Source: Streptomyces sp. SJL17-4
GTDB taxonomy: Bacteria > Actinomycetota > Actinomycetes > Streptomycetales > Streptomycetaceae
NCBI RefSeq assembly: GCF_036826855.1
Contig: NZ_CP104578.1
Coordinates: 3,162,001 to 3,226,000, forward strand
Direction of reading: 5' to 3'
Length of the DNA stretch: 64,000 nt
Shown: in pieces, positions 18,030-26,666 of the stretch
How positions within the stretch are numbered: position 1 is the first letter of the stretch
How the letters are laid out: each line of letters begins with the position of its first letter
Program-made: the position numbers and the translations under genes
The notes under the pieces: generated by a model
Seen by the model: the letters and a program-made list of their open reading frames with translations, nothing else
Told to the model about the DNA's origin: nothing
Database searches by the model: none

Positions 18030-20600
18030 TCAGAACATGCTGAGGAGCTGTTCCACCGTGGGTTCCGCCGCCCCCTCGCCGTCCGGCAGGGCCAGTTCGA
18101 ACCAGACGGTCTTGCCGCGCGGGGTGCGGCGCGAGCCCCAGGAGGAGCTGAGCAGCCCGACCAGCTGGAGGCCCCGGCCGCCCTCGTCGGTGTCCTTGGC
18201 GCGGCGGCGGCGGGGCTGGACCAGGCCAGCGTCCCAGACCTCGCAGACGAGGGTGCGGTCGCGGAGCAGCCGCAGCCGGATCTCCCCCTCGCCGTACCGC
18301 AGCGCGTTGGTGACGAGTTCGCTGACGAGGAGTTCGACGGTGTCGACGAGCGGTTCGAGGCCCCAGGCCTTGAGCTGGGTACGGGCGAGTTCACGGGCCC
18401 GGCCGACCGAGCGGGGTTCCCTGGGCAGCCGCCAGTCGCCGACCGCCTCGCTGGGCAGTCCCTGGATCCTGGCCATGAGGAGGGCGATGTCGTCCTCGCC
18501 GTGTCCGGTGTCCAGGCTGGTCAGGACCCGGTCGCAGACGTCCTCCAAGGGGCGGGCGGGGTCGGTGAGGGCCCGCCGGAAGGCGCTCAGGCCCTCGTCG
18601 AGGGGATGGTCGCGGGATTCGACGAGCCCGTCGGTGTAGAGGGCGAGGAGGGCGCCTTCCGGGAGTTCGACCTCGACCTCCTCGAAGGGTTCGCCGCCGA
18701 CCCCGAGCGGCATCCCGGGGGGTACGTCGAGCAGCAGGGCCTCTTCACCGGGTTCGACGAGCACCGGCGGGAGGTGTCCGGCGTTGGCGAAGGTGCAGCG
18801 GCGGGTGACCGGGTCGTAGACGGCGTAGACGCAGGTCGCGAGGTAGACCTCGGAGAGTTCGGGGCCGCGGGACTTGTGCCCGCGGGACTGCTGGGCGCCG
18901 ATGGGGGCGCCGAGGCCGCGGGCGATCTCGTCGAGGTGGGAGAGGACCTCGGCCGGCTCCAGGTCGAGCTGGGCGAGGGTGCGGACGGCGGTGCGCAGTT
19001 CGCCCATGGCGACGGCGGCGCGCAGGCCCCGGCCCATGACGTCCCCGATGACGAGGGCGGTGCGGTGGCCGGGGAGTTCGATGACGTCGAACCAGTCGCC
19101 GCCGACCTCGGTGGCGGCGGTGCCGGGGAGGTAGCGGCAGGCGATGTCGAGCCCGGCCGCCTCGGGGTCGCCGGGCGGGAGCAGGCTGCGCTGGAGGATC
19201 AGGGCCCGCTCGTGCTCGCGGCGGTAGAGGCGGGCGTTGTCGATGCAGACGGCGGCGCGGGCGGCGAGTTCGACGGCGAGGGCGCGGTCGCGCTCCCCGA
19301 AGGGCTCGCTGCCCTTGGTGCGGGAGAACTGGACGAGTCCGACGACGGTGTCGTGGGCGACCATCGGGACGACCAGGGTGGTCTGGACGAGTTCGCCGTC
19401 GGCGCCGGGAACGGTGCGGAGGCGGCCGGTGCGCAGGGCCCCGGCGCACGGCGAGTTGAAGGGGTAGCGGTGGACGGCGCCGACCTCGATCGGTTCGGGG
19501 CCGCAACAGCCGCTGCCCGGTCCGTGGCTCTCGTCGGTTCTCAGGGGGGTGTCGGAGACGGCGCTGGCGAAGGCGACCCTGCGGAGTTCGGCGCTGCCGG
19601 CTCCGTAGCCGACGTCGTGGGAGCTGCCCCATCGGCCGGGCGGTGCCTCGTCGCCGGTGAGCAGGCCCTGGTAGAGGTCGACGGAGGCGAGGTCGCAGAA
19701 GCCGGGGACGGCGACGTCGAGCAGTTCGCGGGCGGTGGCCTCCAGGTCGAGGGAGTTGCCGATGCGGGCGCCGGCCTCGTTGAGGAGGGCGAGGTTGCGG
19801 CGGGCGTTGGCGGCTTCCCTGGCGGCGTTGTGGCGGCGGGTGACGTCGATGCCGAGGCCGGCGACGCCGATCGGGCGGCCGGATCCGCTGTGGACGCGGT
19901 AGAGGTTGATGGACCAGTGGCGGCGGTCCCGGGAGCCGGGTGCGGCGCCGACGATCTCGAAGTCGGTGACGGACTCCCCGGTCTCCAGGACGCTGCGGAG
20001 GGCCGCGGTCATCCGGTCGGCCTCGGTCAGGTTGAGGTAGTCGTGGACGGTGCGGCCGCGGTGGTCGTCGGCGGAGCCGCCGAAGACGGTGGCGAAGCGC
20101 CGGTTGGCCCGCTTCACGGTGAGGTCGGTGCCGAAGAGGAGAAAGCCGAAGGGGGATTGGCCGAATATCGCCTGGGAGGCGGCGAGGTCCGTCTCGATGC
20201 GGCGCAGGGCGCGGACGTCGACGACGATGCACAGCGCGGCCCGCTCCCCGGACTGGGTCTCGCTCGGCATGACGTACATCTCGGCGATGCCGTGGGGTCG
20301 GTCCTCGCCGGGGATCCGGAAGGGGACGAGGCCTGTCCACTCCTTGCCGTCGAGGATCTCCCGGACCCGCCGGTGGCCGCGCTCGCGCAGGTCGGCGGGC
20401 ATGAAGGCCTCGACGGGGTCCTTGCCCCTGGCCTCCTCCGCGCTGACCCCGAAGAGGTCCACGGCCCGTCGGCTCCACTGCTCGACGAGTCCGTCGGGCC
20501 CGATGGAGAAGGACGCCACCCGTATGTAGTCATAGATGGAGCCGGGCGGGCTGCTCTGCCACACGACGCCGCCACTCGCCTTCTCAGGTATCTCGCTCAC
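18030..20600 (-). CDS. PAS-PAS-GAF-SpoIIE phosphatase-HATPase signalling protein
   Basis: 856-residue cytoplasmic regulator of the Streptomyces multidomain RsbU/SpoIIE class. Order: PAS (about 25-130, VASFSIGPDGLVEQWSRRAV), second PAS (about 140-260, DFEIVGAAPGS and RRHWSINLYRV), GAF (about 285-440), PP2C-type SpoIIE phosphatase (about 470-690, AATEVGGDWFDVIELPGHRT and LVIGDVMGRGLRAA supply the metal-binding Asp), and a GHKL ATPase at the C-terminus (LLVSELVTNALRYGEGEIRLRLL, DEGGRGLQLVGLLSSSWG). It combines anti-anti-sigma phosphatase and anti-sigma kinase activities in one chain. The adjacent 140-residue protein repeats the last module. Confidence 0.92.
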   Translation of the reverse strand: MSEIPEKASGGVVWQSSPPGSIYDYIRVASFSIGPDGLVEQWSRRAVDLFGVSAEEARGKDPVEAFMPADLRERGHRRVREILDGKEWTGLVPFRIPGEDRPHGIAEMYVMPSETQSGERAALCIVVDVRALRRIETDLAASQAIFGQSPFGFLLFGTDLTVKRANRRFATVFGGSADDHRGRTVHDYLNLTEADRMTAALRSVLETGESVTDFEIVGAAPGSRDRRHWSINLYRVHSGSGRPIGVAGLGIDVTRRHNAAREAANARRNLALLNEAGARIGNSLDLEATARELLDVAVPGFCDLASVDLYQGLLTGDEAPPGRWGSSHDVGYGAGSAELRRVAFASAVSDTPLRTDESHGPGSGCCGPEPIEVGAVHRYPFNSPCAGALRTGRLRTVPGADGELVQTTLVVPMVAHDTVVGLVQFSRTKGSEPFGERDRALAVELAARAAVCIDNARLYRREHERALILQRSLLPPGDPEAAGLDIACRYLPGTAATEVGGDWFDVIELPGHRTALVIGDVMGRGLRAAVAMGELRTAVRTLAQLDLEPAEVLSHLDEIARGLGAPIGAQQSRGHKSRGPELSEVYLATCVYAVYDPVTRRCTFANAGHLPPVLVEPGEEALLLDVPPGMPLGVGGEPFEEVEVELPEGALLALYTDGLVESRDHPLDEGLSAFRRALTDPARPLEDVCDRVLTSLDTGHGEDDIALLMARIQGLPSEAVGDWRLPREPRSVGRARELARTQLKAWGLEPLVDTVELLVSELVTNALRYGEGEIRLRLLRDRTLVCEVWDAGLVQPRRRRAKDTDEGGRGLQLVGLLSSSWGSRRTPRGKTVWFELALPDGEGAAEPTVEQLLSMF

Positions 20601-20744
20601 GCGACCGTCCCCTCCAGCTCACCGCACCGGACCGGCCATGCCCGCAGTATTCAATACGGCAGGCCCCGACGGCACGACGTTCACGATCACAGGGTGGTCT
20701 CGTTCGCTTCGCGCCGAGTACCGGTGATCGTTGTCCCACCCTGT

Positions 20745-21167
20745 TTACTCACCAGGGAGAGCCAGCTCGAACCATACGGTTTTGCCGGTCCTTCCTTTAC
20801 GAGTGCCCCAGCGGCGTGCGGAACAGGCCACCAGACCGAGTCCGCGTCCCCCTTCGTCCTCGGGTCCGGGGGCACGCTCGGTGGGGGGATCCGGAAGCGG
20901 ATCGGAAACCTCCACGAGCAGCGCGGTCGGGGGCGCGAGGTCGGTGCCGTCGGGTCGGGGGCGGACGAGCCGGACTCCGATCGGTCCGGAGGCGTACCGC
21001 AGGGAGTTGGTCACCAGCTCGCTGACCAGCAGGACGGTCACATCACCGAGGGCCGAGTCGAGGTCCCAGGCACGCAGCGTCTCGCGCACGGCATGGCGAG
21101 CCGTGCGCACGGCATTGGCCTCCGCCGGGAAGTGCCACTCGGCGCGGTCGCCGTCGGTGTCGATCAC
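20745..21167 (-). CDS. RsbW-like ATP-binding protein (GHKL kinase fold)
   Basis: 140 residues consisting only of a histidine-kinase-like ATPase domain. The N-box is LLVSELVTNSLRYASGPIGV and the Gly-rich G-box region is DEGGRGLGLVACSARRWG; the ending KGRTGKTVWFELALP is the same as in the C-terminus of the preceding SpoIIE protein. Such proteins are usually anti-sigma kinases that control sigma factors or anti-anti-sigma factors. No cognate sigma gene lies in the window. Confidence 0.88.
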   Translation of the reverse strand: MIDTDGDRAEWHFPAEANAVRTARHAVRETLRAWDLDSALGDVTVLLVSELVTNSLRYASGPIGVRLVRPRPDGTDLAPPTALLVEVSDPLPDPPTERAPGPEDEGGRGLGLVACSARRWGTRKGRTGKTVWFELALPGE

Positions 21168-21310
21168 ACCCGATCACTTCCCCAGCCGTGCGTCAGCAGG
21201 AAGGCCCACGTCCTCTTTCAACGGGTCAATCAGGACATACCCGAAATATGGGGCGAGATATCGCGCTGGGCGCAGCAGCGGGCGCACGGTGGCACGAACG
21301 GCGTAGAAAG

Positions 21311-21763
21311 TCAGCCGTGCGCTCCGGTGTCGGGCGCCGCCGGGAGCCTCCGGGCTGCCTCGGCGACGGCGGGGCGGTCCTGGTCGAGCCAGTCGACGGA
21401 GTCCAGCTCGGACCGGGCGAGCCAGCGCAGGGCGTCGTGGTCCTCCAGGGGGCGCGGTTCGCCCGAGAGCAGTCGGGCGGTCCAGACCCGGAGGACGTAT
21501 CCGGGCTTCAGCGGCCACTCGCCGGGGATCCGCTCACCGGGTTCGACCTCGACGCCGAGCTCTTCGCGCAGCTCGCGGACCAGGGCCTCCTCGGGGCTCT
21601 CGCCCGGTTCGAGCTTGCCGCCGGGCAGTTCCCAGCGGCCGGCGAGCTCGACGGGGGCGCTGCGGCGTGCGGCGAGCAGCCGCCCCTGGTCGTACAGGGC
21701 GCCCGCGACGACGACCACGACGGGTCGGTGGGGCGCGGCGGGGTCGGTGGGGCGTTCGGTCAT
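21311..21763 (-). CDS. Nudix hydrolase, MutT type
   Basis: 150 residues. The Nudix box is complete: GGKLEPGESPEEALVRELRE followed by ELGVE, with the metal-binding glutamates present. The N-terminus VVVVAGALYDQGRLLAARRS and the size fit (deoxy)nucleoside triphosphate pyrophosphohydrolases that remove oxidised nucleotides such as 8-oxo-dGTP. It is monocistronic by position. The exact substrate is not readable. Confidence 0.9.
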   Translation of the reverse strand: MTERPTDPAAPHRPVVVVVAGALYDQGRLLAARRSAPVELAGRWELPGGKLEPGESPEEALVRELREELGVEVEPGERIPGEWPLKPGYVLRVWTARLLSGEPRPLEDHDALRWLARSELDSVDWLDQDRPAVAEAARRLPAAPDTGAHG

Positions 21764-21803
21764 GGGCGCGAGCCTAGCCCGGCCCCGCCGGCGCCCGTCG
21801 GGC

Positions 21804-21983
21804 TCAGAGCGCGGGGGTGCCGATGCGCTCGACCCAGTAGAGCTGCTTGTGGCCGCGATCGTCGAGGCTGTCCGCGACCTTCTGCGCTTCGTCCTCGGTC
21901 GCGTACCGCCCCACCCGGTAGCGGTTGCCGTTGTCGTCCTGCCGAATGACGAGCCAGGTGAGGACAGGGCCGCTCTCGGCCAT
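21804..21983 (-). CDS. Small SPOR-like protein
   Basis: About 59 residues from MAESGPVLTWLVIRQD, chosen because an Arg/Gly-rich extension upstream looks non-coding. The sequence YRVGRYATEDEAQKVADSLD and YWVERIG resembles a single SPOR fold (beta-alpha-beta) but is shorter than the domain. Small proteins of this sort are common in Streptomyces and are often annotated SPOR-domain. It precedes the Nudix gene on the same strand. Confidence 0.72.
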   Translation of the reverse strand: MAESGPVLTWLVIRQDDNGNRYRVGRYATEDEAQKVADSLDDRGHKQLYWVERIGTPAL

Positions 21984-22137
21984 CAGGCTTCTCCCTCCGC
22001 CGGTTCGGGCGCCGTTGAGGATCTCCATGAAACCGCAATGCGCATATGCCGGAGCTTACGCCTGACCTTCACACAGCGGATACGCAATTGCACAAAGAGA
22101 TACGGATCGGCCGGGAACCGACGGAGGGAGGCCGAAG

Positions 22138-23898
22138 TCACGCCCCAGGGGCCGCCCCGGGCACGGTCGGTACGGGCATCAGGACGGGACCGCCGGCGCC
22201 CTCGGGGTCCTTGCGGCAGACGTCGCCGCATGTGGCGTCGAGCGAGCAGCAGAGGGAGCAGACCGGGCCGGACCGCACCGGGCAGTCGGCGATGTCGGGC
22301 AGTTCATAGGCGGTCTCGCACTCCGCGCAGATATGGGTGGCCCGCTCGTCGACGACTCCGGCGGCCGGACCGTTCACCGTGTTGGGGCGGGCCAGGTAGT
22401 AGCGGCCCTTGGTGGCCCAGGCGATCAGCGGGCAGAGGACCAGGGCGAGGCCGGCGGCGATGAAGGTGGAGAAGGCCTGGGCGTAGGTACCGAAGGCACC
22501 GAAGAAGGCGAGGATCGAGACGACGGAGGCGATGACCATGGCACCGAAGCCGGCCGGGTTCACGGCGTACAGATAGGCGCGCTTGAACTCGATGTACGGA
22601 GGGCTCCAGCCGGCCCGCTTGTTGATGACGAGGTCGGCGGCGACGGCCGTGATCCAGGCGATGCCGACGTTGGAGTAGAACCCGAGCAGCTTGTTCAGGG
22701 CCGCGAACATGTTCATCTCCATCAGCGTCAGCGCGATGGCGAGGTTGAGGAAGATGTACCAGACGCGGCCCGGGTGCCGGTGGGTGACGCGGGAGAAGAA
22801 GTTCGACCAGGACAGTGAGCCGCTGTAGGCGTTGGTGACGTTGATCTTGATCTGGGAGACGATCACGAAGAGCGCGGCGGCGGGCAGGGCGAACGTCCCG
22901 AGCCAGGGCTTGAGCGCCTCGATCTGAGGGGCGATCGGCTCCAGGGCATGGGTCTTGCCGACGGCCTCCAGGGCGACGAACGCGAGGAAGGCGCCGCCGA
23001 GCTGCTTGGCCGCGCCGATGACGACCCAGCCGGGGCCGGCGGCGAGTACGGCGAGGTTCCAGCGGCGCTTGGTGGCCTCCGTCCTGGCCGGCATGAAGCG
23101 CAGATAGTCGGCCTGTTCGCCGATCTGGGCGATCAGGGAGAGCGCGACGCCCGTGCCGAGGCCGAAGCCGATCCACGAGAAGCCGGCACCGGCCCCCTCC
23201 GTACCACCGAAGGAGGAGAAGGCGCCCCAGGCCTCGGGGGCTTCGAAGGCCAGGACGACGAAGGGCAGCACCATGCCGATGATCCAGACCGGCTGGGTCC
23301 AGGCCTGCACCTTGGCCAGGGCGCCCATGCCGCGGAAGACGATCGGGATGACGATGAGGGTGGTGATCAGGTAGCCGATCTCGACCGGCAGGCCGACGGC
23401 CTGATGCATGGCCTGGGCCATGATCGAGCCTTCGAGGGCGAAGAAGATGAAGGTGAAGGAGGCGTAGATGAGCGAGGTGAGCGTCGAGCCGAAGTAGCCG
23501 AAGCCGGCGCCGCGGGTGATGAGGTCCATGTCCAGGCCGTACGTCGCACAGGCCCGGGCGATGGGGATGCCGGTGAGGAAGATGAGCGTGGCCGCGGTGA
23601 GGATCGAGGCGAGACCGCTGCCGAAGCCGTAGGTGAAGACGATCGAGGCGCCGATCGCGAAGTCGGCGAGATAGGCGATGCCGCCGAGGGCGGTCCCCGC
23701 CACGGTCCCGGGCGACCAGCGCCGGAACGAGTGCGGGGCGTAGCGCAGCGAGTAGTCCTCGCGGCTCTCGTCGGCGGCCAGTTTGGCGTAGCTGCGGCGG
23801 GGGCGGGCGGGTGGCGGCGCTGCCTCCCCCCGTGCCTCAGGGGCCTGGGAGGTGTCCCCACCCGGCTCCGGGGTGGGGGTGGTGACCGTGTCCGTCAT
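22138..23898 (-). CDS. NCS1-family cytosine/purine permease with C-terminal zinc ribbon
   Basis: 586 residues. A Pro/Ala-rich N-terminus is followed by about 12 membrane helices of the nucleobase-cation-symport-1 fold, starting at FRRWSPGTVAGTALGGIAYL and including FGSTLTSLIYASFTFIFFAL. The last 60 residues are unusual: a Cys-rich segment CAECETAYELPDIADC and CSLCCSLDATCGDVC that looks like one or two zinc ribbons on the cytoplasmic side. Uptake of cytosine, purines, allantoin or a related compound is expected. A GntR/UTRA regulator is encoded 158 bp upstream on the same strand and may control it. Confidence 0.86.
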   Translation of the reverse strand: MTDTVTTPTPEPGGDTSQAPEARGEAAPPPARPRRSYAKLAADESREDYSLRYAPHSFRRWSPGTVAGTALGGIAYLADFAIGASIVFTYGFGSGLASILTAATLIFLTGIPIARACATYGLDMDLITRGAGFGYFGSTLTSLIYASFTFIFFALEGSIMAQAMHQAVGLPVEIGYLITTLIVIPIVFRGMGALAKVQAWTQPVWIIGMVLPFVVLAFEAPEAWGAFSSFGGTEGAGAGFSWIGFGLGTGVALSLIAQIGEQADYLRFMPARTEATKRRWNLAVLAAGPGWVVIGAAKQLGGAFLAFVALEAVGKTHALEPIAPQIEALKPWLGTFALPAAALFVIVSQIKINVTNAYSGSLSWSNFFSRVTHRHPGRVWYIFLNLAIALTLMEMNMFAALNKLLGFYSNVGIAWITAVAADLVINKRAGWSPPYIEFKRAYLYAVNPAGFGAMVIASVVSILAFFGAFGTYAQAFSTFIAAGLALVLCPLIAWATKGRYYLARPNTVNGPAAGVVDERATHICAECETAYELPDIADCPVRSGPVCSLCCSLDATCGDVCRKDPEGAGGPVLMPVPTVPGAAPGA

Positions 23899-24056
23899 GA
23901 GGGTTCCTGTCGTCCGACCGGCTCGCGGGTACGGACGAGGAAGGTAGGAGCCGGTCGTGACGGACGGCGGCGGCGCGCGGTTGCGCCGGGGTTACGCGAC
24001 TTGAGGTCGCGTCAACTCGCGGTAAACCCGCCCGGACGGCGGGGTCCGCTGAACGG

Positions 24057-24809
24057 TCACCGCACCGGCAGGTGGTACGAGAGGCGGTAGCGGTCGGCCG
24101 GGACCACGACGTCGGCCGTCTCGACGGCCCGGCCCGACGCGTAGTACGTGCGCTCCACGACCATCACGACATGGCCCGGCACCCCGCCGAGCGCCAGGAG
24201 TTCCTCGGCGAGGCCCGGTCGGGCACCGACCTCCTCCACCACGTTGTCCACGACCACGTCGATGGCCGCCATCCGCTCGACGACACCGCAGCCGCCCAGA
24301 GGGCCCTCCTCGGGCAGCATGACCGGCGTCCGGCCCGTGACGGCGAGCGGCTCCCAGGAGGTGGCGACCATCATGGGCTCGCCGCCGTCCCGGTACACGT
24401 ACCGCGTGCGCATCACGCGCTCCCCCGGCTCGATGCCGAGCCGCTCGGCCACCTCACCGCCCGCCGGCTCCTGCTCGCTGCTCGACTCCCAGGTGCCACG
24501 GGCGCCTTCCGCCGCCTGCTCCTGCCGGAAGGGGCTGGCGCCCGACGCGGGGCGGTAGCCGGAGCGGGCGATCCTGCGCGGCACCGGACGCTCACGGACG
24601 TAGGTACCCGAGCCGGAGCGGCCCTCCACCAGCCCCTCGGCCATGAGCACCTTGCGGGCCTCCAGCGCGACGGTGTCCGACACCCCGTACTCCTCGCGGA
24701 TGCGCGCCTGCGAGGGGAGGCGGGTATGCGGCGGCAGCGAGCCGTTCGCGATCTTCTCCCGCAGATCGCTCGCCACGCGCAGATAGGCGGGCTGCTCACC
24801 GAACGTCAC
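24057..24809 (-). CDS. GntR-family regulator, HutC/UTRA subfamily
   Basis: 250 residues. The N-terminal winged helix is typical (YLRVASDLREKIANGSLPPHTRLPSQ, then REEYGVSDTVALEARKVLMA and GTYVRERP). The C-terminal UTRA ligand domain follows (RTRYVYRDGGEPMMVATSWE, RTYYASGRAVETADVVVPAD). It is transcribed towards the NCS1 permease, and a nucleobase-related ligand would fit, but this is an inference. Confidence 0.9.
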   Translation of the reverse strand: MTFGEQPAYLRVASDLREKIANGSLPPHTRLPSQARIREEYGVSDTVALEARKVLMAEGLVEGRSGSGTYVRERPVPRRIARSGYRPASGASPFRQEQAAEGARGTWESSSEQEPAGGEVAERLGIEPGERVMRTRYVYRDGGEPMMVATSWEPLAVTGRTPVMLPEEGPLGGCGVVERMAAIDVVVDNVVEEVGARPGLAEELLALGGVPGHVVMVVERTYYASGRAVETADVVVPADRYRLSYHLPVR

Positions 24810-24969
24810 TGGACACTCCCCTCAGGTTGACTTACAGCTACAGACTGACAACCGTCGGTCGCGATTCGCAAGCATGGGCCAAAGTTTCACTCGAAGTGAT
24901 GACACCGAGATCACACCTCTTGCTACCCACGGTCACCCCGGATAGGCGACGTCGACCCTCTTGACCAGC

Positions 24970-24985
24970 ATTGGTACAGACCAAT
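24970..24985 (+). promoter_or_regulatory. Candidate DasR-responsive element (dre) of the chitinase gene
   Basis: The palindrome ATTGGTACAGACCAAT matches the dre core TGGTCTAGACCA at 10 of 12 positions and lies about 100 bp before the chitinase start. DasR represses chitin and GlcNAc genes in Streptomyces until glucosamine-6-phosphate is present. Confidence 0.7.
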
Positions 24986-25085
24986 ACGTTCCTGCCAGCA
25001 CGCTCCACACCGCGCACGCTCCACCGTGCGCGCCCTCCGCACGCTCCACCGCACGCGCCATCCCGCCTCGCACAGGAACGAGCCC

Positions 25086-26423
25086 ATGCGTCCCAGAGCC
25101 ATGACCAAGCTGACCTTCGGTGCGGCCGCCGCGGCCACTCTCGGTCTCCTCGCCACCCTGGCCCCCACCGCCGACGCCCACCAGCCGTCCGGGCACAAGC
25201 CCGAACTGAAGCGCATCGGCTACTTCACCCAATGGGGCATCTACGGACGGAACTTCCAGGTCAAGGACCTGGAGACGAGCGGCACCGCCGCCAAGCTCAG
25301 CCACATCAACTACGCCTTCGGCGTGATCGGTTCGGACGGCAAGTGCCTCATGGGCAACGCACCGGGCTCCGACCCGTGGGCCGACTACGTGCGCCCGGTC
25401 GACGCCGCCACCTCGGTGGACGGCGTCGGTGACACCGCCGACCAGCGACTGGCCGGGAACTTCAACGAGTTGCGCGAGCTGAAGGCGAAGAACCCCGGCC
25501 TCAAGGTCATGATCTCGCTGGGCGGCTGGACCGGCTCCGCGCACTTCTCCGACGCGGTGCGCACCGACGCCGGCCGCAAGACCCTCGTCGCCTCCTGCAT
25601 CGACACGTACATCAAGGGCAACCTGCCCGTCGACGGCGCCCGCGGCGGCGCCGGAGCCGCCGCCGGGATCTTCGACGGCGTCGACCTGGACTGGGAGTGG
25701 CCCGGCTCGGACGGCGCCCCCGGGAACGTGATCCGCCCCGAGGACAAGCCCAACTTCACCAAGCTGGTGCGGGAGTTCCGCACCCAGCTCGACGCCTACG
25801 GACGTTCGCTGCCGAAGCCGCAGCGCAAGCACTACGAGCTCAGCGCGTACGTGCCCACCGCCCCCGCGAAGATCGACGCCGGCTTCGAAGTCGCCAAGAT
25901 CATGCGGGACTTCGACTTCGTGAACCTCCAGGGCTACGACTTCCACGTCTCCGGCGAGAAGACCACCGCCCAGCAGTCCGCGCTCTTCGCCAAGAACGAC
26001 TTCAGCGTCGACCAGACCGTCAAGGCCTGGCTGCGACGCGGCGCCCCCGCCCACAAGCTCGTGGTCGGCATGCCGTTCTACGGCCAGGGCTGGACCGGCG
26101 TCACCGGCGGCGGCGACGGCCTCGGACAGCCGGCGACCGGCCCCGCCCCCGCGACCTGGGTGGCGGGCTCCGAGGACTACAAGCACCTGAAGACGCTGGC
26201 CGATTCGGGGACGTACAAGCTGCACCGCGGCTACCGCAACGGCCACGCCTGGCTCTTCGACGGCACCAACCTGTGGACGTACGACGACCCGACCGTGCTG
26301 CGCACCAAGGCGTCCTACGTCCGGCAGCACGGGCTCGGCGGCGCCATGGTCTGGTCCCTCGACGGGGACACCCCCGACGGCGAGCTGATCACCGCCATCG
26401 ACCGGGGCCTGACCGGGCGCTGA
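25086..26423 (+). CDS. Secreted GH18 chitinase
   Basis: 445 residues. The signal peptide (MRPRAMTKLTFGAAAAATLG, then LLATLAPTADAH) targets it outside the cell. The mature protein is a single GH18 TIM barrel with no carbohydrate-binding module: KRIGYFTQWGIYGR opens strand 1, LKVMISLGGWTGSAHFS is strand 3, and FDGVDLDWEWPG holds the catalytic DxxDxDxE. KLVVGMPFYGQGWTGV and GGAMVWSLDGDTPDGELI complete the barrel. It hydrolyses chitin to chito-oligosaccharides. The ATG at 25086 is preferred over one 60 bp upstream because it gives the proper signal peptide. A dre-like operator lies upstream and a terminator downstream. Confidence 0.95.
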   Translation: MRPRAMTKLTFGAAAAATLGLLATLAPTADAHQPSGHKPELKRIGYFTQWGIYGRNFQVKDLETSGTAAKLSHINYAFGVIGSDGKCLMGNAPGSDPWADYVRPVDAATSVDGVGDTADQRLAGNFNELRELKAKNPGLKVMISLGGWTGSAHFSDAVRTDAGRKTLVASCIDTYIKGNLPVDGARGGAGAAAGIFDGVDLDWEWPGSDGAPGNVIRPEDKPNFTKLVREFRTQLDAYGRSLPKPQRKHYELSAYVPTAPAKIDAGFEVAKIMRDFDFVNLQGYDFHVSGEKTTAQQSALFAKNDFSVDQTVKAWLRRGAPAHKLVVGMPFYGQGWTGVTGGGDGLGQPATGPAPATWVAGSEDYKHLKTLADSGTYKLHRGYRNGHAWLFDGTNLWTYDDPTVLRTKASYVRQHGLGGAMVWSLDGDTPDGELITAIDRGLTGR

Positions 26424-26566
26424 CACCCCCGCCCCGGCCGCCGTTCGACGGTGGCCGGCGCCGGGGCCCTGTACCGCGGACCGGCCCCGCCGCTCGCGGT
26501 GGACGGGCAGCGGCGGTCGGTCACGGGCCGCCGCTCCCCCGGACCACCGCCCGGTCCGCACACGAC

Positions 26567-26598
26567 GGGGCCGGGTCTCCCGAAGGAGACCCGGCCCC
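26567..26598. terminator. Bidirectional terminator between chitinase and DUF4190 genes
   Basis: A perfect 14-bp stem GGGGCCGGGTCTCC/GGAGACCCGGCCCC with a CGAA loop, followed by GTTT on the plus strand. It sits between two convergent genes and can serve both. Confidence 0.88.
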
Positions 26599-26602
26599 GT
26601 TT

Positions 26603-26646
26603 CCCGTACGGAGTCCCGTACGGAGTCCCGTACGGAGTCCCGTACG
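26603..26646. repeat. 12-bp tandem repeat in a 3' untranslated region
   Basis: Three full copies of CCCGTACGGAGT (26603, 26615, 26627) and a partial fourth. It lies between the stop of the minus-strand DUF4190 gene and the shared terminator. Confidence 0.85.
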
Positions 26647-26666
26647 CGCCCTCCAGACGCGCGGAA

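Noticed and set aside
17031-22463. A 1810-codon open frame on the plus strand, and other very long frames such as 6871-8982 and 54829-57165
   Set aside because: They lie antisense to, or out of frame with, clear family-matching genes; high G+C removes stop codons in the opposite frames. Composition is Arg/Gly/Ala/Val-rich without motifs.
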